Origin: Amblyomma americanum
Taxonomy: Eukaryota; Arthropoda; Arachnida; Ixodida; Ixodidae
NCBI RefSeq assembly: GCF_052857255.1
Contig: NW_027526484.1
Coordinates: 1,523,501-1,587,500, forward strand
Direction: 5' to 3'
DNA: 64,000 nt
The position numbers were made by a program, and so were the translations under genes. The notes below the pieces were generated by a model, which searched no databases, was not told the origin of the DNA, and saw only the letters and a program-made list of their open reading frames with translations. Below, piece by piece: positions 31,801 through 44,122 of the stretch. Every line of letters starts with the position of its first letter. Within the stretch, counting starts at the first letter, position 1.

Positions 31801-34800
31801 CTCATCTGCATGCAGCTTTCCTTACGTCCTTATCAAGGTCTCGTTTCCCTCCTTTAGACATGTCTCACAAAATGGCCCGAAGCTCTGGCATTCTAAAGGC
31901 TAAAGTAAGAGCATGTTTCATTGGGAAACTTGGTAAGCAGAAAGAAGGAGAAAAGAAGCAAGGCAAACCTGATGCTCTAGCAAAAGCCAGAGTGTTGTAT
32001 GGGTGGTTTAGTGTCCCTAAGCTCCAACAGGGCTACTGGGGACGCCGTAGTGGAGGGATATGGTGCAATTTGCACCACCTAGGGTTTTTGGAGGAGCCCT
32101 CAGTGGTCAGCACATGGGCGTTTTTCGAATTTCACCCTCATTACGATGGTGCTTCTGCGGCTGGGATGAGACTCCGCGACAACGTACTGACTAGCAGGGC
32201 GCCTCATCCTCCTAGTGACGGCGGTGGGTCTTGACTATAGTCGTAATAGTGCCGGACATTCTCAGGCATTTTGCGCGGCACGTTCAAATGAGGGTTTCAT
32301 GAATACAACTGCGCCTTAAGCGTTCTACACAGAGCGCTAATTCGAGGCTTAGTTGGGAAACTCTTTCGCAACGTAGCACATGTCTTACTATTCCATCAAT
32401 AGTTGGGATTTTCTCGTAATTTCAATTTGGTGGTCAAGCTCTTATAGTTGACATGATGGCAGAGTAAACAAAAGCAGCAATCTTTGCTCCACAGTGATAT
32501 GCGTGATGAAGACCCCGCCAAGCTTGTTGAGGCGTAGCATCACCCAAGGTGCTTTCACTGCGAATATCTAGAAGGGGTAAGGTGTACCATAGCCCCAGTG
32601 ATAACGAGGTGGCTCAATTGGGATAGTTACGGCAGCCACGACTAAAGGACAGAGTCTCGTGGGCCACGGCAGAAGCTGCGTAGTGCTGGCTGGTGAGCAT
32701 TGCTGGGCAAGACCCACAGCGAGGCACTAAGAACGAGCTCGTATTACGCATTACATTTAAATGGCCGCGTCGACGTATCCGTCCTGAGGGAAGCCATTTT
32801 GCTGGTATAAAACACTGCCAATCGGAGGAGATTTCGTTGTGAATAATGGAGTTTGGGACACGGCTAAAGAGCGTCGAGGTCAACATAGACGCCAGGAAAA
32901 CCCGACTTGGCATGCACCCTGATCGCCTAACGGTAGAGTTGCTCTACGCCTTGAAAGAATGAATGCACAAATTTCGCTGCATTTTTTGTGCATTTCTTCA
33001 ATCGTTCACGTCACAGTCATGAATATAAATACGTGTGCGCACAATAGCAATATGGTGTTTACCGCCCTCGTATCTGACCACGTTATAAATTAGGCAGTAC
33101 TAGACTCGACTTTTTTTCTGCTTTTTTCGACATATCCTAAGTTTGGGGCTATCCAAAGACAAAAGTATCAGTTTCCTGCAGTCCAGGGCGTAGAAATTTG
33201 CTTCACCAGACAGTGAAAATGCCGGACTTTAAGGAAATTATGAAGCCGCTCTGCACGCGGAGCTTCGCTTGAGTGTGAAAACCGCCAAAGAAAAACATTC
33301 GCCTAATTGTTGCTATGGGCACACTCACCACACACGCACTGACATATGTCGCAGCGTAGAACGTTGCAAGCCTCTGCCTAAATTAGCCTCGCTCGCCTCA
33401 GTGACTATGTATGAGTGCGTGACTCTTTCTATGTATGTGACTTAGCATCGCTGTAAAAGAGTTTGGCCCGTATGAAAGTTCACATAACACTGACACTGAC
33501 GCTGAATGGCCACTTTGTTACATTTCACGCTGAGATATTTTTACGAAAGGAAGACTTCTGGCGAAACATGGACAATGTCGTGCTCTTCCCCTTCTCTCTA
33601 TATTTTCACGAGCTCCCTCGCCTGCACCGCAACTTTTTTATTCTCACTGAAGTATTGTGGCATTTCCTATCTGCAGTGTCCATAAAATATGTTTTCACCC
33701 CTTAATTCGAGGGATGCTAAACTGTCGTAAATACCTCCTCGTCCCGTGGCACAGGAGAGGGTGATCCAGGCCAAGAAAATGGACCACAAGATCCGGTCGA
33801 AGAACGCTGCCGATAGTTTTCCAAACTCCGTGGTGGGGTCTCTGGTGCGGTACCACACCGTCTTCATGAAGATACAGCACATCCCACAGGCGACAGCAAT
33901 GCACCATGCTGTGGCCTGCAGCACCTGAAGAGATATTGGTTGTGTACAAAATGCATTCCATAAATCAGTAATCTCCCTCTGGATATAATACGGCAACTGC
34001 TCTATTCTTTTGAGCATTACAGACTCGTGTTGCATAACCAGGCAACGTGAATACTTCACAATAACGTCTTTCACGGTGAATAATGTCGTTTCAGTCGCTC
34101 CTGCAAAACTTGGAATACCATTACTTCATTCCTAAAAATCGCGTCCTCGTGAATACATCTGATACCGATATCTTAAATTAGCCTTGTTTCCCCTTTCGGG
34201 TTTCTTCTTTTCATTTTCTTAATCATGTCTATTCAGCAGTCGCATTTATACTTATGGCAGGTGGCATACATGTTACGTAAAAACTCCACACGCATAAAGA
34301 ATATTCACGGCCGTTTCCTGACATGAACGCAAAGTGGTCAGCCTGCTCGATGCTTCTGCTCACGAAAGTGACATGCACCTGCTTTATTTGATTTATTTTC
34401 TCAATAGGCCCCGCAAATGGGGATTTACATGCGCTGTTCACAAAATCTGAAGTCCGAGCGCGGAATTTTCTAAATACTTTTTCGACTACCTTTGCAGGGT
34501 AACCTTTGAATCCAATTGCAGTAAAAAATATTCAGGGCCTATGTTCAAAAATTCAAACGTGCTGCCTGTCGAAATGCATATTCAGTGCGGCGGTAATCAT
34601 TACAAAAATTTGGCATTGTACGCAACCTTTTTCTTCAAATGACCAGCTTTCAGAACATGCTGTTAATCCAGAAATGGGAGGCTTGTTTTGTATTTTTCTG
34701 CGTGACAGCATAAACCAACATTTACGTAACGTCGTATATGGGCGCGACACTCAGCGCACGAATTATCAGCTTCATACCAACACTTCCTGGAAAATTTGCA

Positions 34801-37800
34801 GCAGCCGAGAACCATTACCTGTGAGACGCGCCGTCCTACTGGATATCGTAAGCGGACAAGTCTTGAGCTAATAGGCGTAGCGACCCCTTGACGACTCAGA
34901 CTTGTAAGCCTCTACAGCACGTTGAATGAAATTATGTGAAGGTAAACGATATTTCTCTTTTGAAGCCCCTGCTACAGATAGAGCGAAACCGTGTGTGTGC
35001 CCATGGTCTACATCAACTAATTCAAGTATCAAACTGATATTCGCGCTTTCAGCTATGCGGCGGTATAGTGACACAGAGAGGTGCGCTGCGTGCGCTGGCG
35101 CAGACAACGTTGTGGCAAAAACAGGGCTCTAGAGGAATGCGAGTTCCCGTTGACAGCAATGCAACACAAACGCGGAGCTGGAGCACAGCCCGCCAGCGCA
35201 TATTGCGCAAGTTGGCACTGACGGTGAAAAAAAGAGATAAGGCGCATAACTGGCCGTAACACCTGAATCGCACTTTCATATACATGGCGGTGGTGTCCAC
35301 CCTCAAACCACTGTGGTCTGGCATAGTATTTTGTGCTTCGCAATGCTTAACCGCCAGCCATTCTTATTTTATTTTTAGACAATAGCTTTTCTCGATGCAC
35401 CTTCTCAATGCTCAACACCGCGTGGCCGGTCCGCTGTCTGAAATGGACCTTCAGTCTAAACAAGGTCGAAATGTGCCTAGATCGAAAAAGAAATAAATCC
35501 ACCACTGGGAGACGAACCCGCCACGGTGGGAACAGATCAGCTTCAAAGAATGCTGTGCGAGACCACCAGGCGAGCACACCTCCGTGTTGAACTGCACCAC
35601 ACTCTACCGCTGCGCACGCACTGCAGTACGCCGCCTTCGTCAACTCCCATCTGCTCCGTCCGGCGACACTGCCAGCTCATCATCGTCTTCCACCTAGCAC
35701 AAAATCCGTGCTTTCTCACTGATTCCCCAACCAACATTAGACCCACCCCCGAAATTTTACATTGCCCTATTTGGATCATAGTCGATTTCCAATCATAATT
35801 AGGCGCGCCCGACACGATGGCAACCTCCAAATTTGGCCTCGGACATTGCAAAAATGCGATCTCTCGACCTTTGGGTGTAACCGTGGTTAAACAGTGCGTA
35901 ACATCTTTTAATGAGTTTTGCCTTTGTACCTAAGCTGTTGGTTTTAGCAATGGTTGTATTTTTTATTGCTTGCTTTATTGCTTTCAATCACTTTACCTCA
36001 GTTGTGTTATTGTTGCCTTGCCCCTCAACTGGAATGCCTCACGGTGTACTAGCGCTCCTACGCTGGTGAGTTGCGGCTGCTAACGAGTGTGCGGAAGGGC
36101 GTAGCCGAATTCGGCTTGAAATGAGTCGACGCGAACTTTACAATCTGTGTCGCCGAATAACTTTTCTCGCGCCATTGCTCTTAATGCTGACATGGAGGAA
36201 GGGAAGAAAGTCGAATGACTCGCAGTCGGGTACACTTCAGGTACAAGCGTCAGCCACTCAGTCACTCGTTGCGTCCTCACGTGCCGGAGAGCAGCCGTTG
36301 CCTTCGGGTCCAGACGCAGTCATTAACCAAACGCGACATGGACGATTGGTCGCTCGGTCGGTTCAAAAGCGTTCAGCTTTTCATTGTCTTCTTTGGCACA
36401 CATGAACCGGGGGAGGGAGTCTAGAAAAACTGCAGCGTGCTGCACCTCAGAGCGTTTAGGGTCATTTTAGCGTCATCGATTAACGTGACGTCACTGTCGC
36501 TACGGGGCTACTGCGTCTCAAGGTCGACAGGTCAGCGACGGCTGGTTCAGAGAATCGCATCATCGGTCGCTAAGTGTAAGTTTCTTAACGACGTCGCTGT
36601 CGATCGCTCTGTAGTGCGGCAACACGTATTTGCGTGACTGCCGAGGCACATGAACCGAAACGACGCTTACACCTAGAGGGGCAGGCATCACAGCGAACCG
36701 CACAGGCAGTTAGCGGCGGCCCACGCGCTATACGGACGCAGAGGCTACGTGATGCGGGCAGAATTCCTCGGCCAGAAGGCCGCGCATCACGTGCGTCATG
36801 GCACCGCCACGTAGACCGGAGGAGCGAAGGAGTTGCCCAATCCAGGCGGCCGTGATTGCCGCAATCAAGGAAGCCTGGATGAATGCCGACATGTGAGAGC
36901 ACGCATACGCGCGTCCCGCACTACATTTCCTCAAGGCCCGTCTAGGCAGCGCTCCTATGCTGTTTGGGCTAGAGCTACTGTATAAGTACCTAGAGGTGCG
37001 CGTAGGTCTACCGAGTTGCCGCAGAAAGCTTACAAATTATGAGGGAAAGCCGCAACTCTTAGATGCAGGAGGCTGAATTGGTGCAAATGGTTAGCGCGAG
37101 TGCAGGCTCAATCCGGTTGTTTCTGGCTGCCAAACTTCTTTTATTTCAGGTAGATTGTTGTTGCATTCAATGTCACAGCTTGCTAGTGATGCGTCGGCTG
37201 CATCAACGCCTTCCTCAATAAGCTACAAGCAAAACTGGAGGGGACACTTAAGCCCCGCCTAGAGGGTATGACGCGATAGCGTAATGGGTTAATTCCCATA
37301 TACGCAGAAGGTCATCCTCTTCTTTACATTCATAGATCCCTGGGAGTCCTCATACCCCTCCTGACGCAGTGGTGCAGCATTTAAGGGATGCGCCACAGCC
37401 CTACAATGGCAGGTGCTACCAGCGGTGGGCCTTGTGCGGATCAGGTCGACCTTCCCGAGCGACCAATCATTAATTAAACTGCCCCTTGCCACTGTGGGTA
37501 GTTTGCTTACTATCCGGTGAGCAGGTTTTGATGACATTGCAACGTCACGTGACCTAGGTGGCCTACCTGCCTCCTAGGTTGCTCTCTGGGGAGCACCTGC
37601 CAGAGCCATGCCCGTGATTTTTCCCTCACAACACCGACGCCGACCACGCCGACACTGGGTTTTCTGGAGTGCAGTGACTTCAAGGCTATCCCGTTAATAA
37701 ACATTTCACAGCAACCGCTGCTACTGGGTGTGCGGCAACGAGATGCCATGGATTCACGCTTTATCAAGAGTACACAACGTATGAACGGGCCCATGCACAC

Positions 37801-40787
37801 TGGCAAGTCATTTTACTCTAGCGATGGAATTTTTTTTACCGTCTCAATTCAGACACCCTTGCACGTTAAATAGGAGAAAGCTGTAGGGCAGGTAAAGTAA
37901 ACTGATTTTGTAAAGCGTTGAATTTCAGATGTTTTGAACACTAAAAGAAAAACGCCATGCATGGGGACATTTTCCCATCCAGAAATTCTGGACAAACGCA
38001 TTTTTTCAAAGAGAAGTTGCTTATGAGCGGAGTTTTTCCTCATATCTTAAGACTGCACCTTAACAATCAATATATCCGCAGATACTTCTTCGGGACCCCT
38101 ATATATACTTTTCCACTATTTATGGTCAAAAAGACACCCCACTCGTTTTTCATTCAATAATTATAACTACTTTTCCTCGTTTTTTAACGTTCCAGTCTTC
38201 ACGTTCTCTCTGTTCGGTGGTCTCTGAAGCTACTTGTACATGCCTCTCGACTGCAAGTTCCTCTGGCGACTTCATCAATCGCCCCTTCTCACCCAATCGT
38301 CTTCTCGTTCCTCGCTCTTCAGCTGTTTCCGTATCTAGTTTATCTAGGTTATACTGCCTTCGCCGCTCTGCTTTGGCATCTCTCCTAGAGCTCTATATCC
38401 ATTGGATCGGTTGAATCAGGTTGCGCTCTCTTCTTTTGCGCTGCTGTTCAGCTCACCGTGGACGTCGTTCGGTTTTGTAATCTGTCGAATGACAGGCTTT
38501 GTCCATGACGTACAGTTTGCTACGCTACACATTCCTCTGGCGACTTGATCTTTCACCTGCCTCTTCTTTCTGGCATCCGCATGTGCACAAAACCGCGCTT
38601 CTCGCTCTTCATCTTCGCACCCTTTCTCCACTCGGTTGCAGCAAGCGCTACGTCCTCCTCCCATTGGCTGCAGCTTGCGCGAAGCTATATAAAGCTTACA
38701 CGAGCTTACCCGGGTTACTCCGTGGCTTCACTCTCAGACAGGATGGCTTTTTTGCGAGCAATGCATCTTGTGCTAGTGCACAAAACATGCCTCAAACTGC
38801 AAATATTTTTTTTTATCAGAAAGAATAAATGCAGCTCTATGAACAGCAATGACAGGACCACTGTAGTTACGAAGTTGTGTTCACCGTGACCGTGCAGGCG
38901 GGCGGTCCAGCCGTGATGTTACAGACGCCCTGTACGGGCTTCACGATCGACTCAAAGTGTTCATGTGGTTGTCACAGAGATTGAATAATATTGACAAATA
39001 GGAGACCATCTTTCGGTTAGCGTGCATTGGGCTGCAACACAAGACACATCTATAGATGCACACATGTAGCGCCCCAACGGAAGCGGAGGTGAAATCGCAT
39101 GGGCCTATTCGGCGGGACATCACAAACTGGCAAATCTACCTCACTCCCTGACCAATTTCAGTGGTGGAATATGCACTGAGAGATTTGTGGGTACTGCTGG
39201 GATATAGTGGGTTTACTACGACGTCAGCTTCAACTGACAATCGCGTGAATTTTTCATACTTACAACTGTAAACAACACGAATAACGTTTACGCGCCATCA
39301 CTCAGAAATCGTCTTTATTTCAGCGGCCTCACCTACACTGTGGCCGAGAGTGTACTAAGCAGTTCTGTCGACATCAGCAAAACGTGTAAAGCCACTTACT
39401 TTCCGTTTCTTTCTAAGATTTTAAGTGCCGTCCGGCTGAAGACCCTTGAACAGGTCATGTGCTATTATTGTTAGTCGACATTAACGATTACGCAAGTAAT
39501 CTATTTTCTACTCTTCGTGTGTTCGCTGACAACGGCGCCATGTACCATTGACTTAAAACAGGGACTCCCACCATCTGGAATATGACTTAAAACTTAGAGA
39601 AAATTGGCGCGCTAACTGGCTAATGCACTTAAACGTTAATAAAACAACTCTAATCTTATTTCCTCATCGTCAGTCACGTCCTACACCAAACTACAGTATA
39701 TGTGGCGCCGCAGTATCACACCATCTACTAAAATATCTAAGAATCAGCCTAACACACCATCTCTCTTGTCGCACCACCGACAAGAACGTAACCAAAACAA
39801 CTAACTGCGTCTTTGATTATGTAAAAAAAACCTCCGACTTGCACCACCTTCTGTTAAACTGTCCGCCTATTTAACTCTAGTCCTTCCTAAACTGGAATAT
39901 CCATGCTCTATTAAGGACCCCCGACAAACAACCCTTGCCAAACCGCTTGAGTCCGTAAAAATCCGTGTGGTTGAATTACTATATTCTTAATATTCATATC
40001 ATACAAGCGTTACTGCATTGAACATACCCCCCCCCCCCACTTCCGCCTCAAGTCTGGAATCCCCTGAGAAAATAACCAGAATTTGCCTTTTCTCCAAGTT
40101 CTATTATTCCTCACTGAGTCAATCTGTTATCCCTGCACACTGCCTTTCACTTCGCATGGGCAATCCGAGAGTCGTTCATCCACCTCGAGCATCCACTTCT
40201 GCACAACTGAAATCATTATTCATCCTTACTGCAAGAAAATGGAACAGCGTGTCCGCGGAAGCCGTTAGCCATGCTGCCCGTGAGCGCTTCAAGTTATTCA
40301 TCATAGAAATAATGAAATTACGTATTAGTCCGCTCCTCATGTAATGGCCTGAGCGGGTGCTTTGAAGTACTAACAAACAAACAAAATACACGACTCTATA
40401 TCAAAATATTGTTCACTTATCTCTCCTTTCAACTATAACGGCCGGGGCAAGGTGACGTCCTGAACTGCCGGTGCCATACACATAAGGTGACAGCGTGTGC
40501 GTCGCACGTTTTTTTTTTTTGCATAGTACATGCACTCAGTTAATGTAGCCTGAATCTTGTTATATCCCCACTATTTTATGAGTAAAGTCTGAAGACAGAG
40601 ACCTCATCCGGGAAATGATCACGGATCGCAGCCCACTGCTCCAGCTAAGCTTTCTCATTATTTCACCTTAGGCATCTTGCTCCTCTTGAAACTGGCAACG
40701 GCGAAGAATGTTATACACCCCGTGAAGTAGCACACAGCGTGGTAGAATGGATAGAAGTAGTAGTAGAAATGAGTCTTCAGAAAAGAT
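28536..40787 (-). CDS. NRF-6-like membrane acyltransferase, 3' part of gene (4 exons found)
   Basis: Four minus-strand exons (40787-40667, 33924-33735, 31540-31398, 28832-28536) join in frame through GT-AG introns and encode about 250 residues ending at TGA 28538-28536. The product matches the C-terminal half of nose-resistant-to-fluoxetine family proteins (acyltransferase-3 fold, multi-pass membrane). It has a CATGRGG turn, FLSWSAFTPLSRLAFGVYII, SRERIFFSHFSV and EVPTGRLDKLIF blocks separated by hydrophobic helices, with a polar tail of about 60 residues. The N-terminal NRF domain and first acyltransferase helices should lie upstream, but I found no exon for them between 40788 and 43915. The gene may be truncated, or I may have missed exons. 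The family handles lipid or drug transport in worms; the substrate here is unknown. Confidence 0.78.
28833..29675. other. NRF-6-like last intron, part without features
   Basis: AT-rich intron sequence; nothing recognised. Confidence 0.5.
29676..29868 (-). repeat. Ruka-like SINE, diverged
   Basis: On the minus strand: degenerate head (GGTGGCTCAGTACCTTTGGC), GGGATATAATCCCG as B-box region, and end CGGCATCCCTCATAGTCC. It lies in the last intron of the NRF-6-like gene. Confidence 0.65.
29869..31397. other. NRF-6-like last intron, remainder
   Basis: No coding or repeat feature was recognised. T-runs lie near 31027. Confidence 0.45.
31398..31540 (-). CDS. NRF-6-like gene, internal exon
   Basis: Acceptor GTTCCCCTAG at 31541 and donor GTGAGT at 31397. 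It encodes GFLNKFLSWSAFTPLSRLAF, then a helix GVYIIHLPFIHLCLHI and SRERIFFSHFSV, very close to the conserved block of the family. It joins the exons on either side in frame. Confidence 0.85.
32000..32227 (-). repeat. Ruka-like SINE, strongly diverged
   Basis: On the minus strand it retains AGGCGCCCTGCTAGTCAGTA, GGGTGAAATTCGAA and CCACTACGGCGTCCCCAGTA, in SINE order. It lies in the intron between the two middle NRF-6-like exons. Confidence 0.55.
32228..33734. other. NRF-6-like intron, unassigned
   Basis: No feature was recognised. A 99-codon minus frame at 32614-32913 has no motif. Confidence 0.45.
33735..33924 (-). CDS. NRF-6-like gene, internal exon
   Basis: Acceptor ATCTCTTCAG before GTGCTG at 33924 and donor GGAG/GTATTT at 33734. 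It encodes two hydrophobic helices (VLQATAWCIAVACGMCCIFM; ILWSIFLAWITLSCATGRGG) around a polar loop with RTRDPTTEFGKLSAAFFDR, the family's ...HR..W...LAWI...CVTGRGG block. Confidence 0.85.
33925..37257. other. NRF-6-like long intron, unassigned part
   Basis: No exon, RNA gene or clear transposon was recognised. Several 60-120 codon frames overlap on both strands and lack motifs. Confidence 0.4.
37258..37705. repeat. putative repeat with ACGCCGACxC core
   Basis: The motifs GCGTAATGGGTTAATTCCCA near 37276 and ACACCGACGCCGACCACGCC near 37633 recur in altered form at 61604-61625 and 61168-61195. This suggests a dispersed repeat with a GACGCCGAC block near one end. Boundaries are uncertain. Confidence 0.35.
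37706..38660. other. NRF-6-like long intron, unassigned part
   Basis: Nothing convincing. TTCCTCTGGCGACTT near 38259 and again near 38529 hints at a diverged internal duplication. Confidence 0.4.
38662..38828 (+). promoter_or_regulatory. TATA/CCAAT block followed by AATAAA (LTR-like)
   Basis: ATTGG at 38663-38667 and TATATAAAG at 38686-38694 have promoter-like spacing. An ATG frame starts at 38743, and AATAAA lies at 38824-38829. A promoter and a polyadenylation signal within 140 bp are typical of a solo LTR. No second copy or flanking duplication was found in the window. Confidence 0.35.
39430..40386 (+). pseudogene. CR1-like LINE relic
   Basis: DINDYASNLFSTLRVFADNG (degenerate FADD motif) near 39477 leads to NWLMHLNVNKTTLILF and KYLRISLTHHLSC near 39615-39765. 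ARKWNSVSAEAV then lies near 40231 as the C-terminal block. The order fits the RT and C-terminal region of CR1/Jockey-type non-LTR elements. It is broken by stops and ends with an ACAAACAAACAAA-like tail near 40374. It lies antisense in the long NRF-6-like intron. Confidence 0.68.
40667..40787 (-). CDS. NRF-6-like gene, most upstream exon found
   Basis: Acceptor CTTTCTTGCAG at 40788 and donor AAG/GTGAAA at 40666. One base plus 40 codons: THFYYYFYPFYHAVCYFTGC then a hydrophobic stretch ending SFKRSKMPK. The family reads ...YxxPYxxGxxxGYLL at this place, so the assignment rests on position and hydrophobicity as much as on identity. It leaves frame 0 for the next exon. Confidence 0.68.
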
Positions 40788-43700
40788 CTGCAAGAAAGAA
40801 GAATATTAAAGCATCCGACATCTGCACCAACGAGCGCAGCTGCACACTTTAGAAAGTCCGCTCTATTGATTACTCATCTTGCACAAAGACCTTTGCATCA
40901 TTTTCGCAACAACACTGCAACATTCACAAAAAAGAAACCCTGTTGACTGCATGATATCTACTCTGGTTGAAAAGAAATATTGAGTGACAAATGCGCAATC
41001 GTCGCCTAGGTATGTACGTACATATTGAACACAAGAACAGTTGTATACTTCCTGTTCGTTTCTTCGTATAACATGGTTGCGCTAAAGGATGATTACGAAC
41101 TAAATAGCTCATTACAGAAAGACACTCAACGGAGGATAATGTTTGCAGCTAATAAACTGAACCGGTAACACATAGATTTATTTTCAATCTGTTCTACTAA
41201 ATCGCCACCATTTGCAGCGCCGACAGGCAGATCTTGGAGAAAAGGGCGAGCGGCGGTGTTTTTTCCAACAACAAAGAGCGGGGAAAAATATAGTGTAAAT
41301 CGACTTGATGGCACCCGCAATACTGGGGCGCCAGCAAGGCTAAAGTTTCCATGTAACGCATACTGCTTGACTAATATATTCGCCGAAATCAACTCATCCC
41401 TGCATTGGAAGCACTCCACGAATATGCCAGACATCGAGCTCTCCATGATAGAAAATGGGCATGGCAATTTTTGTGGGCTTATTCACGTTGGTGGTAATCA
41501 GCCTTTGTTATGTTTTTTTTTCAGCGAGAAACGTAAGCATTTTATTCCATGGTAAGAAATAGCAGATGTATAAAGAAAAATTTTTCGCAAAAGTGTTGAA
41601 TCTAGCTTTAATAGACCGTTATTCTTTGTGCCTGCGTGGATGACCTTCTCTTAGAGGACACAGGAAAACGCTAGTGATTTATTGCTCTTAACCAAAAATA
41701 CTTCTCTGCCTCTTTCTGGGTATGTTAACGTTAGTAGGACAACAAAAAACATTAATGGCGGAGAATATTTAATTTTAAAATGAACTCGTGGCATGCAGAC
41801 CGCGGACTGCTTGCTGTTGCTTTGAAGTGAATGGCGGTGTAGCATAGCCCCTGAGCTCCGCGTAATGAAAACGGTGTTGACGTATGCAGTTTACTTCAGA
41901 AATCCGCCGGTGGTGGCCACACGTGTATTTCTTCTTGTTTTTTTTCTGAGGTCTGTTTGCGGTGAGAGTGGTCTCTTTATCGCTGTAATGCCGTAATCTG
42001 CCGATAGGAGGCTACCTTCGATAATCTCTCAGTGCCCCCAAGTTAACAGCCACGTTGTCAAGAAGTCCGAAGCGATGTCATATGCGAAGATGCATAAAAG
42101 CTTGCATTTGGGTGGTTAGTGTGCGTGTTTTCTTTCACGGCATGCCCCGTCTAAGCGAAGAACCATAATGTTATACGCTCAAAAAACTAGCTTTCCATGA
42201 GTCGGTGGCAAAAAGGAGAGCGACCTGAATAGGAATCCATACCCGAAAATCCGTCCACATATCTTTAGTAACCCACGGCTGCGTTGCCGAACACAACCCG
42301 AGTTAAACCAGAGGTCGGCGCCATACGCCCACCGCGCTTAAAATAGTTTCCTTTCTGGCCTCCTATCGAGTGTGACAGTGCGTAGATTTATCTTCGGCTA
42401 AGCTCGTTGTACCCGTATGCGCTGCAAAACAAAGAAAAACGGGTATACGCGTAGGCGCTGACGCAAGTAGAATGCATCTTGTGGACTTCACGAGTTTTAA
42501 TCGAATGGTGGCAAAATTTTTAAACGCAACTTCCTCAGAAATAAGTATTTTTTTTTTTTTGGTTGCTGGAGAATCAACTGCATAGCCAGAGAATCAATTT
42601 TTACTCAGAACAATTAATGGAGTCGTCCTCAGTGTCCCTTTAAAATTTCGGGACACAGAGCAGTGACATAGAAGCATTTGCTTCAGCCATTGCTCGTTGA
42701 CTATGCTTGAATTATGCAGTGGCGTGCACTCATTTATTTGTATATTATTAAGAACTCTTTTCAAACTCTTTTGTCCCATATTTGGCCAGAGATGCTGCAG
42801 TTTACCACGTCACTTTTGTTCTGCCAATGCAGTCAAGCAACATGGTTACTGGCAGATACCATTGAGGACCACTTGGGATCTGTATTTTTGATTCCCTGAT
42901 CAATTTATGTGGCTAGCCATTCTGCACGAGCATTTCTGAAATACTGCTATCCATTCAGTATGCCTACAGATATGTTTGTGTCACCTTTCACACCAAAATC
43001 AGAACTTTGAGCTTTCAATCCAACACACTGCATGTCATTTTACCAGACAAAACATCACCGCATAAAATGCAACATCAGCAACTACTTCCATCGACATCAC
43101 CGTGTTGTTGCATCATGGCATTGTAAAGGACATTCCACCCAACAAAAAGTGATTCACCAAAAAGCAATCCTTTTAGAATGCGGACCCAGGGGGATTGTCA
43201 TGGCCAAGATCCACAGGCTGCCCTCTGCTTGTAAGACACAGCGTATCACATCCTTTGCTCATGCTAAGCCTTTGCAAGGCAATAAATATGTATCCTTGGT
43301 GCACACACACCACTGTTCATGAACCGCTCACTGCATACAGCAAAGATATGTTGCACAACACAGCTGCAAGACTGTACAGTTCCTCAATGTTTGGCAGCCA
43401 GTTCCGCAGTTTCCTGTTGTCCCTAAAGGGTAACTGATCACTTTAAGACACTGGTGAATTTTAAGGGCTTGAAAAATTTTCGAATGCATTATGGCGCCCG
43501 TCCCTGGGTTTCGCGTTGCCATCATCAGCGTTGGTTGTGCGGTCAACCTGGGTCGCATAAGCCTACGGGTGGCTCTGTTTGAAACCGCTGCCTGCCAGTG
43601 CAGGGGTGCATCACATGACCACTATTGCTGAATTTCATGTTACACAGTCGTAACCGTCTTGTGAGTTCATGCATGCAAAATTTTTGCATCAGCTTTCCAT

Positions 43701-43915
43701 GTAAGGCGCAAAATTTTTATATTATGAAGTGCGTAGCCAATAACAAAGCCAGATTCATTCTATCAAAGTTTAAACAAACTAAATGCCTGTCTGTGCAATG
43801 CATAGAAATTTCACAGCTGTGGACACATTCTCTGCTGCAGTAAGCTATAATGTGCAGCAGCACTCATTCTCGGGTGCTGTGGACGGCACAGATACCATTC
43901 CACTATTGCACTACT
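40788..43915. other. sequence between ABTB1 3' end and NRF-6-like exons
   Basis: It should hold the 3' UTR of ABTB1 on the minus strand; an AATAAA (TTTATT on plus near 42733) is a candidate signal. CCTCAGTGTCCCTTTAA near 42626 looks like a piece of a tick repeat. Frames at 41126-41467 (minus) and 41256-41555 (plus) overlap and have no clear family. Confidence 0.4.
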
Positions 43916-44122
43916 TTAGGCATCTAATCCGAGTGTAGTTAGGAGGTCATCGATGAGCTTCAACTTCACATTGGCATCTAGAATCTCTGCTGTGCTTCGT
44001 GCATTGGCACTGATATAGTAGCGGATGTCGTCTATTACGGTGATGGAATCGGTCTCTTGCCTGAGTTTCACCTCTTTCGCATCCTCTCGGATCGCCTCAT
44101 GGAATTCTGGAAGTTCAATGAC
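43916..44122 (-). CDS. ABTB1: ABTB1 exon 12 (terminal)
   Basis: Acceptor CCATTTCAG at 44123; 68 codons (residues 432-499) and TAA 43918-43916. It encodes the C-terminal helix region, including ETDSITVIDDIRYYISAN and KLIDDLLTTLGLDA. Confidence 0.93.
   Translation of the reverse strand, partial: VIELPEFHEAIREDAKEVKLRQETDSITVIDDIRYYISANARSTAEILDANVKLKLIDDLLTTLGLDA

Noticed and set aside
32614..32913. 99-codon minus frame, considered as an exon
   Set aside because: No splice sites or homology; it lies in an NRF-6-like intron between two well-supported exons that already join in frame.
36121..36937. Several 60-105 codon frames on both strands
   Set aside because: They overlap each other on opposite strands in intron sequence and have no family motif.
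41126..41555. Overlapping minus and plus frames of about 100 codons, considered as the missing NRF-6-like exon
   Set aside because: Only a weak LYFSPLF resemblance, no proper splice sites in phase, and no helix pattern of the family.
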